DNA of 64,000 nucleotides from Streptomyces sp. NBC_00448. GTDB lineage: Bacteria > Actinomycetota > Actinomycetes > Streptomycetales > Streptomycetaceae. The position numbers were made by a program, and so were the translations under genes. Below, piece after piece: positions 24,972-32,666 of this stretch. Each line of letters starts with the position of its first letter. The first letter of the stretch is position 1. The DNA is taken from positions 2,917,001-2,981,000 of the forward strand of contig NZ_CP107913.1 in NCBI RefSeq assembly GCF_036014115.1. Direction: 5' to 3'. The notes below the pieces were generated by a model, which did not search any database, was not told where the DNA came from, and saw only the letters and a list, made by a program, of their open reading frames with translations.

Positions 24972-25086
24972 CCCCTTACGGCGCCTCGCCGTTGGAGCCA
25001 CGGCCCGCTCCCGCGTGCCGCAGCATCGTGGTCCGGGAGCCGACCGCGCCGGGCCGCCCGGGCGGATACGGCACCGTTGCAACGTG

Positions 25087-25102
25087 TGCAACGGCCGTTG
25101 CA
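25087..25102. promoter_or_regulatory. Palindromic operator upstream of the aldolase gene
   Basis: TGCAACGGCCGTTGCA is a perfect 16-bp palindrome, 32 bases before the aldolase start, and it overlaps a second inverted pair (GTTGCA-ACGTG-TGCAAC) beginning at 25076. Three TTGCA half-sites at regular spacing suggest a dimeric repressor of the GntR or LacI type. The regulator is not encoded next door. Confidence 0.55.
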
Positions 25103-25133
25103 CAAGTTGGTCACCCCGGTCCAGGATGACCGC

Positions 25134-25751
25134 ATGGATACCGTTCTCGACCTCGCTCCCGTCATCCCCGTGGTCGTGCTGGAGGACGCACGGGACGCCG
25201 TGCCGCTCGCACGCGCGCTGGTGGCCGGGGGCCTGCGGGCGATCGAGGTGACCCTGCGCACCCCTGCCGCGCTGGACTCGATCGCCGCGATCGCCCACGA
25301 AGTCCCGGACGCGGTGGTCGGCGCGGGCACCCTGCTCGACCCGGACCAGGTCGCGGCCGCGGAAGCGGCGGGCGCGCGGTTCCTGGTCAGCCCGGGCTGG
25401 ACCGAGCGGCTGGTGGACGCGATGCGCGGCTCGGGCCTGCCGTACCTGCCCGGCGTCTCCACGGTCTCGGAGGTGCTGCGGCTGCTGGAGCGCGGGGTGA
25501 CCGACATGAAGTTCTTCCCGGCGGAGGCGGCCGGCGGCGCACCGTATCTGAAGTCGCTGTGGTCGCCGCTGCCGCAGGCCCGTTTCTGCCCGACCGGCGG
25601 CATCGACGCCGACCGCGCACCGGACTACCTCGCGCTGCCCAACGTCGCCTGTGTCGGCGGCACATGGATGCTGCCGAAGGAAGCGCTGCGGACGAAGGCG
25701 TGGGACGAGGTCACCGAGCTGGCCCGTAAGGCCGCGGCACTCGCCGGCTGA
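25134..25751 (+). CDS. eda: 2-dehydro-3-deoxyphosphogluconate (KDPG) aldolase
   Basis: A 205-residue class I aldolase of the KDPG/KHG family. It has the expected I-P-V-V-V-L-E-D start, E-V-T-L-R-T-P strand (catalytic Glu), G-A-G-T-L-L-D, F-L-V-S-P-G-W, and the Schiff-base lysine in D-M-K-F-F-P-A-E. P-T-G-G-I-D forms the phosphate loop. It cleaves KDPG to pyruvate and glyceraldehyde-3-phosphate. ATG at 25134 is preferred over the longer frame from 25077, which runs into the operator and matches nothing in the family. Confidence 0.93.
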   Translation: MDTVLDLAPVIPVVVLEDARDAVPLARALVAGGLRAIEVTLRTPAALDSIAAIAHEVPDAVVGAGTLLDPDQVAAAEAAGARFLVSPGWTERLVDAMRGSGLPYLPGVSTVSEVLRLLERGVTDMKFFPAEAAGGAPYLKSLWSPLPQARFCPTGGIDADRAPDYLALPNVACVGGTWMLPKEALRTKAWDEVTELARKAAALAG

Positions 25752-25772
25752 AGCACCCCCGGGTGAAGCAGC

Positions 25773-25801
25773 CCGGGTGAAGGCACACCCGGTTCACCCG
25801 G
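25773..25801. terminator. Convergent terminator hairpin
   Basis: CCGGGTGAA and TTCACCCGG form a 9-bp stem with an 11-base loop between the convergent aldolase and phosphatase genes. Its right arm includes the phosphatase stop codon. Another CCCGGGTGAA copy just before it could form an alternative pairing. Confidence 0.55.
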
Positions 25802-26564
25802 CGTCGAGGCCGCGCAGGTGCGCCGCCGCGTTGACGTACCGCACGGACGTGTTGCCGTCGGCGTAGTAGTCGATCGCGCACAGCGCCGCCGGGGACAGCT
25901 GCATACGGAAGAGCGCCTCGGGCGGCGCGCCGAGGGCGAGCCGGACCAGGGTCTTGATCGGCGTGACATGGCTGACCAGCAGGACGGTCCGGCCGCGGTG
26001 GGCGGCGAGCAGGGCGTCGCGGGCGGCCTCGACCCGGGCGGCGACCTGCTCGAAGCTCTCGCCGCCGGGCGGGGCGGCGGACGGGTCGCCGAGCCACGCG
26101 GTCATCGCACCGGGGTCGCGCTGCCGCGCCTCGGCGAAGGTCAGGCCGTCCCAGCCGCCGAAGTCCGTCTCGCGCAGGCCGTCCTCGACCGTGACGTCCA
26201 GGCCGAGCCGTGCGGCGGCCGCGGCGGCGGTCTGCCGGCAGCGGAGCAGCGGCGAGCTGACCACGGCGCGCACGGCGCCGTGCCCATCCACCCCGAACGC
26301 GCCCTGGCGGTCCGGCCCGTGGGGCGACGGCGGCTGCGGCGTCCCGGCCAACTCCTGTGCGGCCAGCTCGGCTTGCGCCCGCCCCCGCTCCGACAGCTCC
26401 GGGTCCTCTCCCCCGCTGCCGGAGAACCGCTGCTGCCCGGTCAGTGCCGTCTCGCCGTGCCGCAGCAGCACGAACGTGGTCGGGGCGCCCAGGTCCGGGG
26501 CGCCCCGATCCGGTCCGACCGGCCGCGCGGGCGCGGCCGAGGGGTCGGGCTCGGCCGCAACCAC
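25794..26564 (-). CDS. Histidine phosphatase (phosphoglycerate mutase-like)
   Basis: A 256-residue branch-1 histidine phosphatase: L-L-R-H-G-E-T near residue 35 (phosphohistidine), a second arginine in S-S-P-L-L-R-C-R-Q-T, E-T-D-F-G-x-W-D-G-L and the C-terminal L-V-S-H-V-T-P-I-K. In many streptomycetes this position is held by a fused RNase H/acid phosphatase; here the N-terminus is only a short Ala/Pro-rich tail, so no RNase H domain is present. GTG at 26564 lies just after the zinc-ribbon gene stop, suggesting one transcript. Substrate uncertain (an alpha-ribazole phosphatase-like role is possible). Confidence 0.87.
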   Translation of the reverse strand: MVAAEPDPSAAPARPVGPDRGAPDLGAPTTFVLLRHGETALTGQQRFSGSGGEDPELSERGRAQAELAAQELAGTPQPPSPHGPDRQGAFGVDGHGAVRAVVSSPLLRCRQTAAAAAARLGLDVTVEDGLRETDFGGWDGLTFAEARQRDPGAMTAWLGDPSAAPPGGESFEQVAARVEAARDALLAAHRGRTVLLVSHVTPIKTLVRLALGAPPEALFRMQLSPAALCAIDYYADGNTSVRYVNAAAHLRGLDAG

Positions 26565-26568
26565 CGCT

Positions 26569-27312
26569 CTACAGACCGGAGTCGGCGGTACGCACCAGAA
26601 TCCGCCGGCAGTTCTCGCAGCGCACCACCGTGTCGGACGGAGCGGACCGCACTTCGTTGAGCTCGGTGATGTTCAGCTCCAACCGGCAGCCCTCGCACCG
26701 CTTCTGGTAGAGCCGGGCGGCACCGATCCCGCCCTGCTGGGCGCGGAGCTTGTCGTAGAGCTTGAGCAGGTCGTCGGGGACGGCGGCGGCCAGCACCTCG
26801 CGCTCCTTGGCGACGGTGAAGCCCTCGGCGTCGATGCCCTCCAGCGCGGCGGTCTTGCGCTGCTCGGCCTCGGCGACCTTCACCTCCAACGACTCGACCC
26901 GGCCGGCGAGTTCGGTGCCGCGCTCCTGCGCGTTCTCGCGGCGCTCCATCACCTCCAGGACGACGTCCTCCAGGTCGGACTGGCGCTTGGCGAGCGAGGC
27001 GATCTCGCGCTGGAGGTTCTCCAGGTCCTTCGGGGAGGTGACCGCACCGGAGTCGAGCCGCTGCTGGTCGCGGGCGGAGCGCTGCCGCACCTGGTCGACG
27101 TCCTGCTCCGCCTTGGTCTGCTCGCGGGCGGTGTCGCTCTCCTCGGTACGGGCGGCGACGAGCAGGTCGCGGAGTTGGGCGAGGTCGGCGCCGAGCCGGT
27201 CCAACTCGGCGTGCTCGGGCAGGTTGCGGCGCTTGTGGTCGAGCTGCGCGATACGCGCATCGAGGGCCTGGACTTCGAGAAGTCGGATCTGGTCGGCGGG
27301 CGCGGCGTTCAG
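26569..27312 (-). CDS. C4 zinc-ribbon, coiled-coil protein (DUF164/CT398-like), probable CTG start
   Basis: A 247-residue protein. Residues 1-175 form a long heptad-rich coiled-coil hairpin, and the C-terminus has a zinc ribbon with C-x2-C (Y-Q-K-R-C-E-G-C) and a second C-x2-C (V-R-C-E-N-C-R-R). The most fitting start is CTG at 27312, overlapping the Nif3-like stop as CTGA with AGGAG seven bases upstream; no ATG or GTG fits. Close family members start at the equivalent of N-A-A-P-A-D-Q-I. Function unknown; the Nif3-zinc ribbon-phosphatase order is a conserved streptomycete block. Confidence 0.87.
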   Translation of the reverse strand: MNAAPADQIRLLEVQALDARIAQLDHKRRNLPEHAELDRLGADLAQLRDLLVAARTEESDTAREQTKAEQDVDQVRQRSARDQQRLDSGAVTSPKDLENLQREIASLAKRQSDLEDVVLEVMERRENAQERGTELAGRVESLEVKVAEAEQRKTAALEGIDAEGFTVAKEREVLAAAVPDDLLKLYDKLRAQQGGIGAARLYQKRCEGCRLELNITELNEVRSAPSDTVVRCENCRRILVRTADSGL

Positions 27313-28262
27313 CGGGGGGCTCCTGTGCTGCTGGAAGGGAAATTCGGGGACGGCGACGAGATCGGCGGGCCGGCCGGACCCGGCGCACCGGAGGCATCCG
27401 GTACGCCCTGGTCGCTCAACGGGGCGGAGGGCGCGTGGATCGTCCACGGGTCGGTGACCGCCCGTGAGACGTGGGTGCGCAGGTTCCAGCCGTGCCGGTC
27501 GGAGATCTCGTCGAGCTGGCCGGCGGCCTGCTCGCACCAGGGCCACTCGGTGGCCCAGTGCGCGGCGTCCACCAGCGCGGGCGGTCCGGCCTGCCGGGCC
27601 TCGGAGGCCGGGTGGTGCCGCAGGTCGGCGGTGAGGAAGGCGTCGACGCCGGCCGCGCGGACCTCGGCGAACAGGCTGTCGCCCGAGCCGCCGCAGACCG
27701 CGACCGTACGGATGGTGCTGTTGGGGTCGCCGGCCACCCGCACGCCGCCGGCGGTGCCCGGCAGGTCGCGCGCGGCCCGCGCGGCGAACTCGGCGAGGGT
27801 CAGCGGCGCGTCGAGTGCGCACAGCCGGCCCAGGCCGCGGCGGCCGGCCGGGTCGGTCGGGTCGGGTACGAGCGGGCCGGTGACGCGCAGGTCCAGAGCG
27901 GCGGCGAGCGCGTCGGAGACCCCGGGGTCGGCCCGGTCGGCGTTGGTGTGCGCCACCAGCAGCGCGATGCCGCCGCGGATCAGGTCGTGCACCACCCGGC
28001 CCTTGAAACCGGCCGGGCCGACCGGTGCGACGGTGGTGGTGCCGCGCAGGTACAGCGGGTGGTGGGTGACGAGCAGGTCCGCGCCGAGCCGTACCGCCTC
28101 GTCGACGACCTCCTGGACGGGGTCGACGGCGAACAGCACGCGGGTGACCTCGGCGGACGGATCTCCGCAGACCAGGCCGACGGCGTCCCACGACTCGGCC
28201 AGCTCCGGCGGCCAGAGGGCGTCGAGAGCGGCGAGGACGTCGGCGAGAGAGGGTGCGGGCAC
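27309..28262 (-). CDS. Nif3-like (YbgI/YqfO) dinuclear metal-binding protein
   Basis: A 317-residue NIF3-family protein. It has the N-terminal E-S-W-D-A-V-G-L metal motif, L-V-T-H-H-P-L-Y-L metal-binding histidines, and the C-terminal D-L-R-H-H-P and D-A-A-H-W-A-T-E-W-P-W motifs that complete the two-metal site. Members may act as GTP cyclohydrolase 1 type 2-like hydrolases, but the function in actinobacteria is not settled. GTG at 28262 gives the family start P-S-L-A-D-V-L-A-A-L; the extra frame to 28319 is not conserved in character. The last 50 residues are Pro/Ser-rich. Translationally coupled to the zinc-ribbon gene. Confidence 0.9.
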   Translation of the reverse strand: MPAPSLADVLAALDALWPPELAESWDAVGLVCGDPSAEVTRVLFAVDPVQEVVDEAVRLGADLLVTHHPLYLRGTTTVAPVGPAGFKGRVVHDLIRGGIALLVAHTNADRADPGVSDALAAALDLRVTGPLVPDPTDPAGRRGLGRLCALDAPLTLAEFAARAARDLPGTAGGVRVAGDPNSTIRTVAVCGGSGDSLFAEVRAAGVDAFLTADLRHHPASEARQAGPPALVDAAHWATEWPWCEQAAGQLDEISDRHGWNLRTHVSRAVTDPWTIHAPSAPLSDQGVPDASGAPGPAGPPISSPSPNFPSSSTGAPR

Positions 28263-28442
28263 GTTACGAAGGTTACCCGCCGCGCCGGGCGGCCGGGATG
28301 CGAGCGGGCAGCGCAGCACAACGGCTCGGATGACGGCGCCGATTCGCGCGGAGCGACACCCTTACGTGTGAAACACCCTGACCCACGTTGATCGTCATGA
28401 AGTACGAAAAGTACGGTCCTGAGCCGGAGGTGGAGAACCCAC

Positions 28443-29870
28443 ATGACCGTCGACACCACTGGCACACCGCAGGCCCCGGCTCTTCCGGTTGCGCCCGCCA
28501 CGACCACTGCGGCACCGACCGCGCACGTGCCGCGCCGTACCGGCTTCACGATCAGCGCGGACGGGGCGTACGCGGCCTGCCTCGCGGAGGCGACCGTACC
28601 GAGCGAGGAGGGCGAGGGCGGCGGCGGCTGGTACGTCGAACGCTGGTCGCTGGACGGGCCCGAGCCGTACGCGGTGGCGCTGCCCGCCACGCAGCCGGAG
28701 GAGCCGGGCACGCAGGTGCTGCCGCTGCCGGACGGCCGGGTGCTGGTTCGGCGCGAGGTCGGCGCCGCGACCGGGGGCGGCAACGGAGCCTGGAACGGGG
28801 GCGGGATCGCCGGCAGGGCCGCGGTCGGAGCGGAATCCGGAGCAGGAGCCGAGGACCGCGTCGAGGACCGCATCGGGAACGGCGGCGAGGACCGCATCGG
28901 GGACGGCGGCGCGGACGAAGAGCCGCCGGCGGCCGGCGCCGGCCCGGACAGCGGCTCGGGCGCCGGCGTCACCGCCGGGCCCGGCACCCCCGCCACCGTG
29001 TGCCACGACCTGTCCCTGCTCTACCCGTCCGGCACCGGCACCGGCGCCCAGCGGATCGGCGCGCTCGCCGGCAGCGACGTGCGCCTGCTCCCGCCGGCCC
29101 CGTTCGGCGCCTTCGCCACCTGCTACGACGCGGGCGGCGGGGTGACCTCGCTGTGGCAGCTGTGCGACGCGGGCGGCGGGAGCGGGGGCGGCCCGGTCCA
29201 CCTCGTCACGGTGCCCGGCCGCTGTACCGGCGGCGCCTGGCTGGACCGCTCGGGGCGGCTGCTCGCGCTCGACCGCGAGATGGACGGGCGGACGAAGGCG
29301 GTCGTGGTCGACCTGTACGCCGGCCAGGTCAGCCCGCTGCTCCAGCTCACCGAGGACAGCGACGACCGGTTGCTGCTCGCCGAGCCCGACAGCGGGCTGA
29401 TGATCGTACGCAGCGACGCCACCGGTGAGCCCCGGCTCGGCTGGGGTGTGCTCGGCAGCCGCCACCCGGTGCGCTTCCCCGACACCCTGCGGGTCGCCGG
29501 CGCCCTGCTCTCCCCGGTCGCCGCGCAGCCGGGGCAGATCCTCACCCCCGAGGCGTGCGTGGTCGCCTTCCGTTCGGCGGTCCCCGGCGGCGGCTCGTCG
29601 CTCGCGCTGTGGCGGCCGGGCGAGCGCCGCCTGCACTGGCGCCCGGCCCCCGCGGACTGGCTCGGCCCGGCCGCCCGCTGGCTGCCGCGCTCCCCGCTCC
29701 ACCTGCCCACGCCCACCGCCCTGCACCCGTACGACCCGCCGCCGGTGGCCGCCCCGGCGCCGCTCGCGCTGCCCGCGCCGCGGGTGGTGCGGGCCCGCGC
29801 CCTTCCGCCGGCCCGCCGCCCGCTCGCGGTGCTGCCGCTGCAGAAGGCCCCGCTGACCCCGGTCGCGTGA
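28443..29870 (+). CDS. Conserved streptomycete hypothetical protein, propeller-like repeats
   Basis: A 475-residue protein with no signal peptide or membrane span. Beta-rich segments of the type W-x-L-D-G/ D-G-R-V-L-V and L-D-R-S-G-R-L-L-A-L-D suggest a WD- or propeller-like fold. Residues 110-185 are a Gly/Ala/Glu-rich, probably disordered insertion coded by a DNA repeat (GAGGACCGC...ATCGGGA... near 28850-28915). The C-terminus is Pro/Ala-rich. ATG at 28443 follows GGAGGTGGAG. I do not recognise a function. It is divergent from the Nif3-like gene across a 180-base gap. Confidence 0.8.
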   Translation: MTVDTTGTPQAPALPVAPATTTAAPTAHVPRRTGFTISADGAYAACLAEATVPSEEGEGGGGWYVERWSLDGPEPYAVALPATQPEEPGTQVLPLPDGRVLVRREVGAATGGGNGAWNGGGIAGRAAVGAESGAGAEDRVEDRIGNGGEDRIGDGGADEEPPAAGAGPDSGSGAGVTAGPGTPATVCHDLSLLYPSGTGTGAQRIGALAGSDVRLLPPAPFGAFATCYDAGGGVTSLWQLCDAGGGSGGGPVHLVTVPGRCTGGAWLDRSGRLLALDREMDGRTKAVVVDLYAGQVSPLLQLTEDSDDRLLLAEPDSGLMIVRSDATGEPRLGWGVLGSRHPVRFPDTLRVAGALLSPVAAQPGQILTPEACVVAFRSAVPGGGSSLALWRPGERRLHWRPAPADWLGPAARWLPRSPLHLPTPTALHPYDPPPVAAPAPLALPAPRVVRARALPPARRPLAVLPLQKAPLTPVA

Positions 29871-29954
29871 CGCTCGATAGAATCAGCCGGGTCACCCAGG
29901 GTGAGCATCCCGAGTGAGCACGTAGTCATGTGGGTATACGGGGAGAGCACGAAG

Positions 29955-30107
29955 ATGTCGGACGCGACCAGGGCCGATCACGTGCGCAGTCAGGCGCACC
30001 AGAGCACGGACGAGGGCATGTCGGGCCGCCACCGTGGCGAGGCCTCGGCGGAGGACAGCGAGGCGGCGGCGCCGCACGGCAAGCACCGCCGCGAACAGTC
30101 GGACTGA
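29955..30107 (+). CDS. Small charged protein, 50 residues
   Basis: A 50-residue hydrophilic protein with alternating acidic and basic clusters (A-D-H-V-R-S-Q-A-H-Q, then G-R-H-R-G-E-A, H-G-K-H-R-R-E-Q). ATG at 29955 has GGGGAGAG eight bases upstream, which is why I prefer it over the longer frame from 29901. No domain is recognised. Its size and composition suggest a disordered, possibly nucleic-acid- or protein-binding accessory. Confidence 0.6.
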   Translation: MSDATRADHVRSQAHQSTDEGMSGRHRGEASAEDSEAAAPHGKHRREQSD

Positions 30108-30264
30108 CGCAGCCCGCTCCGTTGCCGTCTCGACGGGCGGCGCGGGGCGACGGCTCGTACCGAAGCGCGGACCGGCGGTCCGCACGGCCGCTCGGACCGG
30201 CGCGGCGCGGCATGGCACCCGGCGGGCCCGTCGGGTGCCGCATTCCGGATTCCGGGGGGAAGCG

Positions 30265-30675
30265 ATGGCGGAGCGCTGGGGCCTGATCGTCGAGGAATCG
30301 AGGATCAAGAGCTACCACAACATGCTCACCGAACTGCTCACCACCGTGCTGGAGGTGTTCACCGGCAGCCGCGCGGAGGCCCTCGCCCGGCTGGAGAGCC
30401 ACGCCACCACCTATCAGCCCCGCCGGATGCGGTTCCCTCCGAGGACCCGGCTGTTCCGGACGGCGGACGGCTTCCTGCTGGTCTGCGGCGACGCACCGAG
30501 CGAGTACGACAACGGCTACTCCTTCGTCTGCCGCTTCACCGTCGCGGAGCTGCTGCGCGACAGCGAGGACACGCGGCGGGTGGCCGAAGCCGAGTCGCAG
30601 GCCCAGGCCGAGGTGAAGGCCCGGTTGAAGGCCGAGGAGCGGGCGGCGAAGCGCCGCGCGCGCCGCGGCTACTGA
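30265..30675 (+). CDS. Conserved hypothetical protein with basic C-terminal helix
   Basis: A 136-residue protein beginning M-A-E-R-W-G-L-I-V-E-E-S and ending in a long Arg/Lys/Ala/Glu-rich helix (A-E-E-R-A-A-K-R-R-A-R-R-G-Y). ATG at 30265 follows GGGGGGA. The middle (R-L-F-R-T-A-D-G-F-L-L-V-C-G-D) looks like a small beta-rich domain with a conserved aromatic/cysteine pattern. It is in line with the upstream small gene. Function not recognised. Confidence 0.75.
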   Translation: MAERWGLIVEESRIKSYHNMLTELLTTVLEVFTGSRAEALARLESHATTYQPRRMRFPPRTRLFRTADGFLLVCGDAPSEYDNGYSFVCRFTVAELLRDSEDTRRVAEAESQAQAEVKARLKAEERAAKRRARRGY

Positions 30676-30695
30676 TCCGGCGCGGGCCGCGCCCA

Positions 30696-30707
30696 GGACA
30701 TTTGTCC
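30696..30707. promoter_or_regulatory. Short palindrome upstream of the ABC-kinase operon
   Basis: GGACATTTGTCC is a perfect 12-bp inverted repeat about 55 bases before the ABC ATPase start. It is a candidate operator for the regulator of this operon. The start codon lies only a few bases after a TAGCTT hexamer, so the mRNA may be nearly leaderless. Confidence 0.4.
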
Positions 30708-30762
30708 CGGCCACCCCACCACATTCGCGTCTGCCGGACCGCCGCCGCTCCGCCGTAGCTTC

Positions 30763-31797
30763 ATGGACATGGCGGATACCTCTTCACTCGCGCGGTCGGT
30801 GGGCCCCACGGCCGCGGCGCCCACCCCTCCCCCGGCGGTACGGTTCTCGGCCGTCCACAAGCACTTCGGCCCGGTGCACGCGATCGCCGGTCTCGACCTG
30901 GACATCGCCCGCGGCCAGACCCTGGCGCTGCTCGGCCGCAACGGCGCGGGGAAGTCCACCGCGATCTCGCTGATGCTCGGCCTCGACCAGCCGGACGGCG
31001 GCGAGGTGCGACTGTTCGGCGGGGCGCCGCAGGACGCGGTCAGGGGCGGCCTGGTGGGCGCGATGCTCCAGGACGGCACCCCGATCCCGCGGGTGACCGT
31101 CCGCGAGTGGGTCGGCTTCGTCGCCGCCACCTACCCGCGGCCGATGCCGGTCGCCGAGGCCCTCGCGCTCGCCGGGATCGGGGAGTTGGCCGGGCGGCGG
31201 GTGGACAAGCTCTCCGGCGGGCAGGCGCAGCGGCTGCGGTTCGCGCTGGCCGTCGCGGGCAACCCGGCGCTGATCGTGCTGGACGAGCCGACCGCCGCGC
31301 TGGACGTGGAGGCGCGGCGCGGCTTCTGGCGCTCGATGCGCGGGTACGCGGCGCGCGGCAACACCGTGGTCTTCTCGACGCATTACCTGGAGGAGGCGGA
31401 CGAGAACGCCGACCGGGTGCTGGTGATCGACCGGGGCCGTACCGTGGCCGACGGCAGCGGCGAGCAGATCAAGCGGGCGGTCGGCGGCACCCTGGTCTCC
31501 TTCGACCTGGCCGGGCGGGGCAGCGCGGGGCTGCGCGACCTGCCCGGGGTGACCTCGCTCGAAGTGCGCGGCGACCGTGCGGTGCTGCGCAGCGCCGACT
31601 CCGACGCGACGGTGCTCGCGCTCGCCGCGGCGGGCCGGGTACGGCGGTTGGAGGTGGCGGCGGCGAGCCTGGAGGAGGCGTTCCTCAGCCTGACCGCCCA
31701 CCCGGACCCGGGCCCGGGCTCGGGCGCCACCCCGGCCACGCCCCAGGGTGCGGACTCCGCCGCCGGCTCCGGGACCTCCCTGGCGGTGACCCGATGA
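30763..31797 (+). CDS. ABC transporter ATPase, drug-export type
   Basis: A 344-residue ATPase. Walker A G-R-N-G-A-G-K-S-T (near 68), Q-loop, signature L-S-G-G-Q-A-Q-R (near 148), Walker B L-I-V-L-D-E-P and the H-loop histidine (S-T-H-Y-L-E-E) are all present. The C-terminal 100 residues resemble the accessory domain of DrrA/NodI-type exporters and end in a Pro/Gly/Ala-rich tail. The first 25 residues are also low complexity. Stop overlaps the permease start (ATGA). Together with the permease it would form an exporter for a lipid or drug. Confidence 0.92.
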   Translation: MDMADTSSLARSVGPTAAAPTPPPAVRFSAVHKHFGPVHAIAGLDLDIARGQTLALLGRNGAGKSTAISLMLGLDQPDGGEVRLFGGAPQDAVRGGLVGAMLQDGTPIPRVTVREWVGFVAATYPRPMPVAEALALAGIGELAGRRVDKLSGGQAQRLRFALAVAGNPALIVLDEPTAALDVEARRGFWRSMRGYAARGNTVVFSTHYLEEADENADRVLVIDRGRTVADGSGEQIKRAVGGTLVSFDLAGRGSAGLRDLPGVTSLEVRGDRAVLRSADSDATVLALAAAGRVRRLEVAAASLEEAFLSLTAHPDPGPGSGATPATPQGADSAAGSGTSLAVTR

Positions 31798-32666
31798 GCG
31801 CCGCCGGCAAGGCCCTCGCGCCCGTACCCGGGGTGACCTCACCCGAGGAGGCGGGGCACGAGGCTGCGGGGCGCGAAGCGGCGCCCGAGGTGTACGGTCC
31901 GCCCTTCCCCCGCCCCGCCTCCTCCCTGCGGCCGTTGCTGGAGTACGTCCGGCTGGAGGTGCGCCGCACGCTGCGGGACGGCGGGTACGCCGTGATGGGC
32001 GTGGTGATGCCGGTGGCGATGTACCTGCTCTTCACCAACCTCGGCGTGGGCGGCGACGCCGACTTCAGGGGCGACTACGCGCAGTACTCGATGATCGGGA
32101 TGGCCGCGTACGGGGCGCTGGGCGCGGCGCTCGCGGTGGGGTCGGGGGTCGCGGAGGACCGCGGGCGCGGCTGGCTGCGGCAGTTGCGGGTGACGCCGCT
32201 GCACCCGGTGCAGGTGGTCGCCGGTCGGGCACTGACCGCGGGCGTCACGGTGCTGCCGGCGATCACGGCGGTGCTGGCCGCGGGCGGCCTGGTCAACGGT
32301 GTGCGGCTGGCGGTGTGGCAGTGGCTCGCCGCCGGGGTGCTGCTGTGGCTGGGCACCATCCCCTTCACCCTGCTCGGCCTCGGCAACGGCTACGCGCTGA
32401 CCGGGCAGGCCACCGGCGTGGTGAGCATGGCCTGCATGATGGGTCTCTCGGTGATCGGCGGGCTGTGGATTCCGGCCGGCGCCTTCCCGCCCTGGTTGCG
32501 CGCGATCTCCCGCTGGACGCCCACCGCCCGCTTCGGCGACCTGGGCTGGAGCGTCCTGGAGCACCATGGCCCCGGTTTGGGTACGGTGGCGGTGCTCGTC
32601 GGCTGGCTGCTGGTCTTCGCCGGCTACGCGGTGTTCGCCTACCGGCGCGGGGCGCGTACCGCATGA
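31794..32666 (+). CDS. ABC transporter permease (ABC-2 type)
   Basis: A 290-residue membrane protein with six hydrophobic segments after a 60-residue cytoplasmic N-terminus. It has the ABC-2 pattern, including G-L-S-V-I-G-G-L-W-I-P and a C-terminal R-W-T-P-T-A-R-F. Start ATG overlaps the ATPase stop, and its stop overlaps the kinase ATG, both as ATGA, so the three are one coupled unit. Substrate not known. Confidence 0.9.
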   Translation: MSAAGKALAPVPGVTSPEEAGHEAAGREAAPEVYGPPFPRPASSLRPLLEYVRLEVRRTLRDGGYAVMGVVMPVAMYLLFTNLGVGGDADFRGDYAQYSMIGMAAYGALGAALAVGSGVAEDRGRGWLRQLRVTPLHPVQVVAGRALTAGVTVLPAITAVLAAGGLVNGVRLAVWQWLAAGVLLWLGTIPFTLLGLGNGYALTGQATGVVSMACMMGLSVIGGLWIPAGAFPPWLRAISRWTPTARFGDLGWSVLEHHGPGLGTVAVLVGWLLVFAGYAVFAYRRGARTA

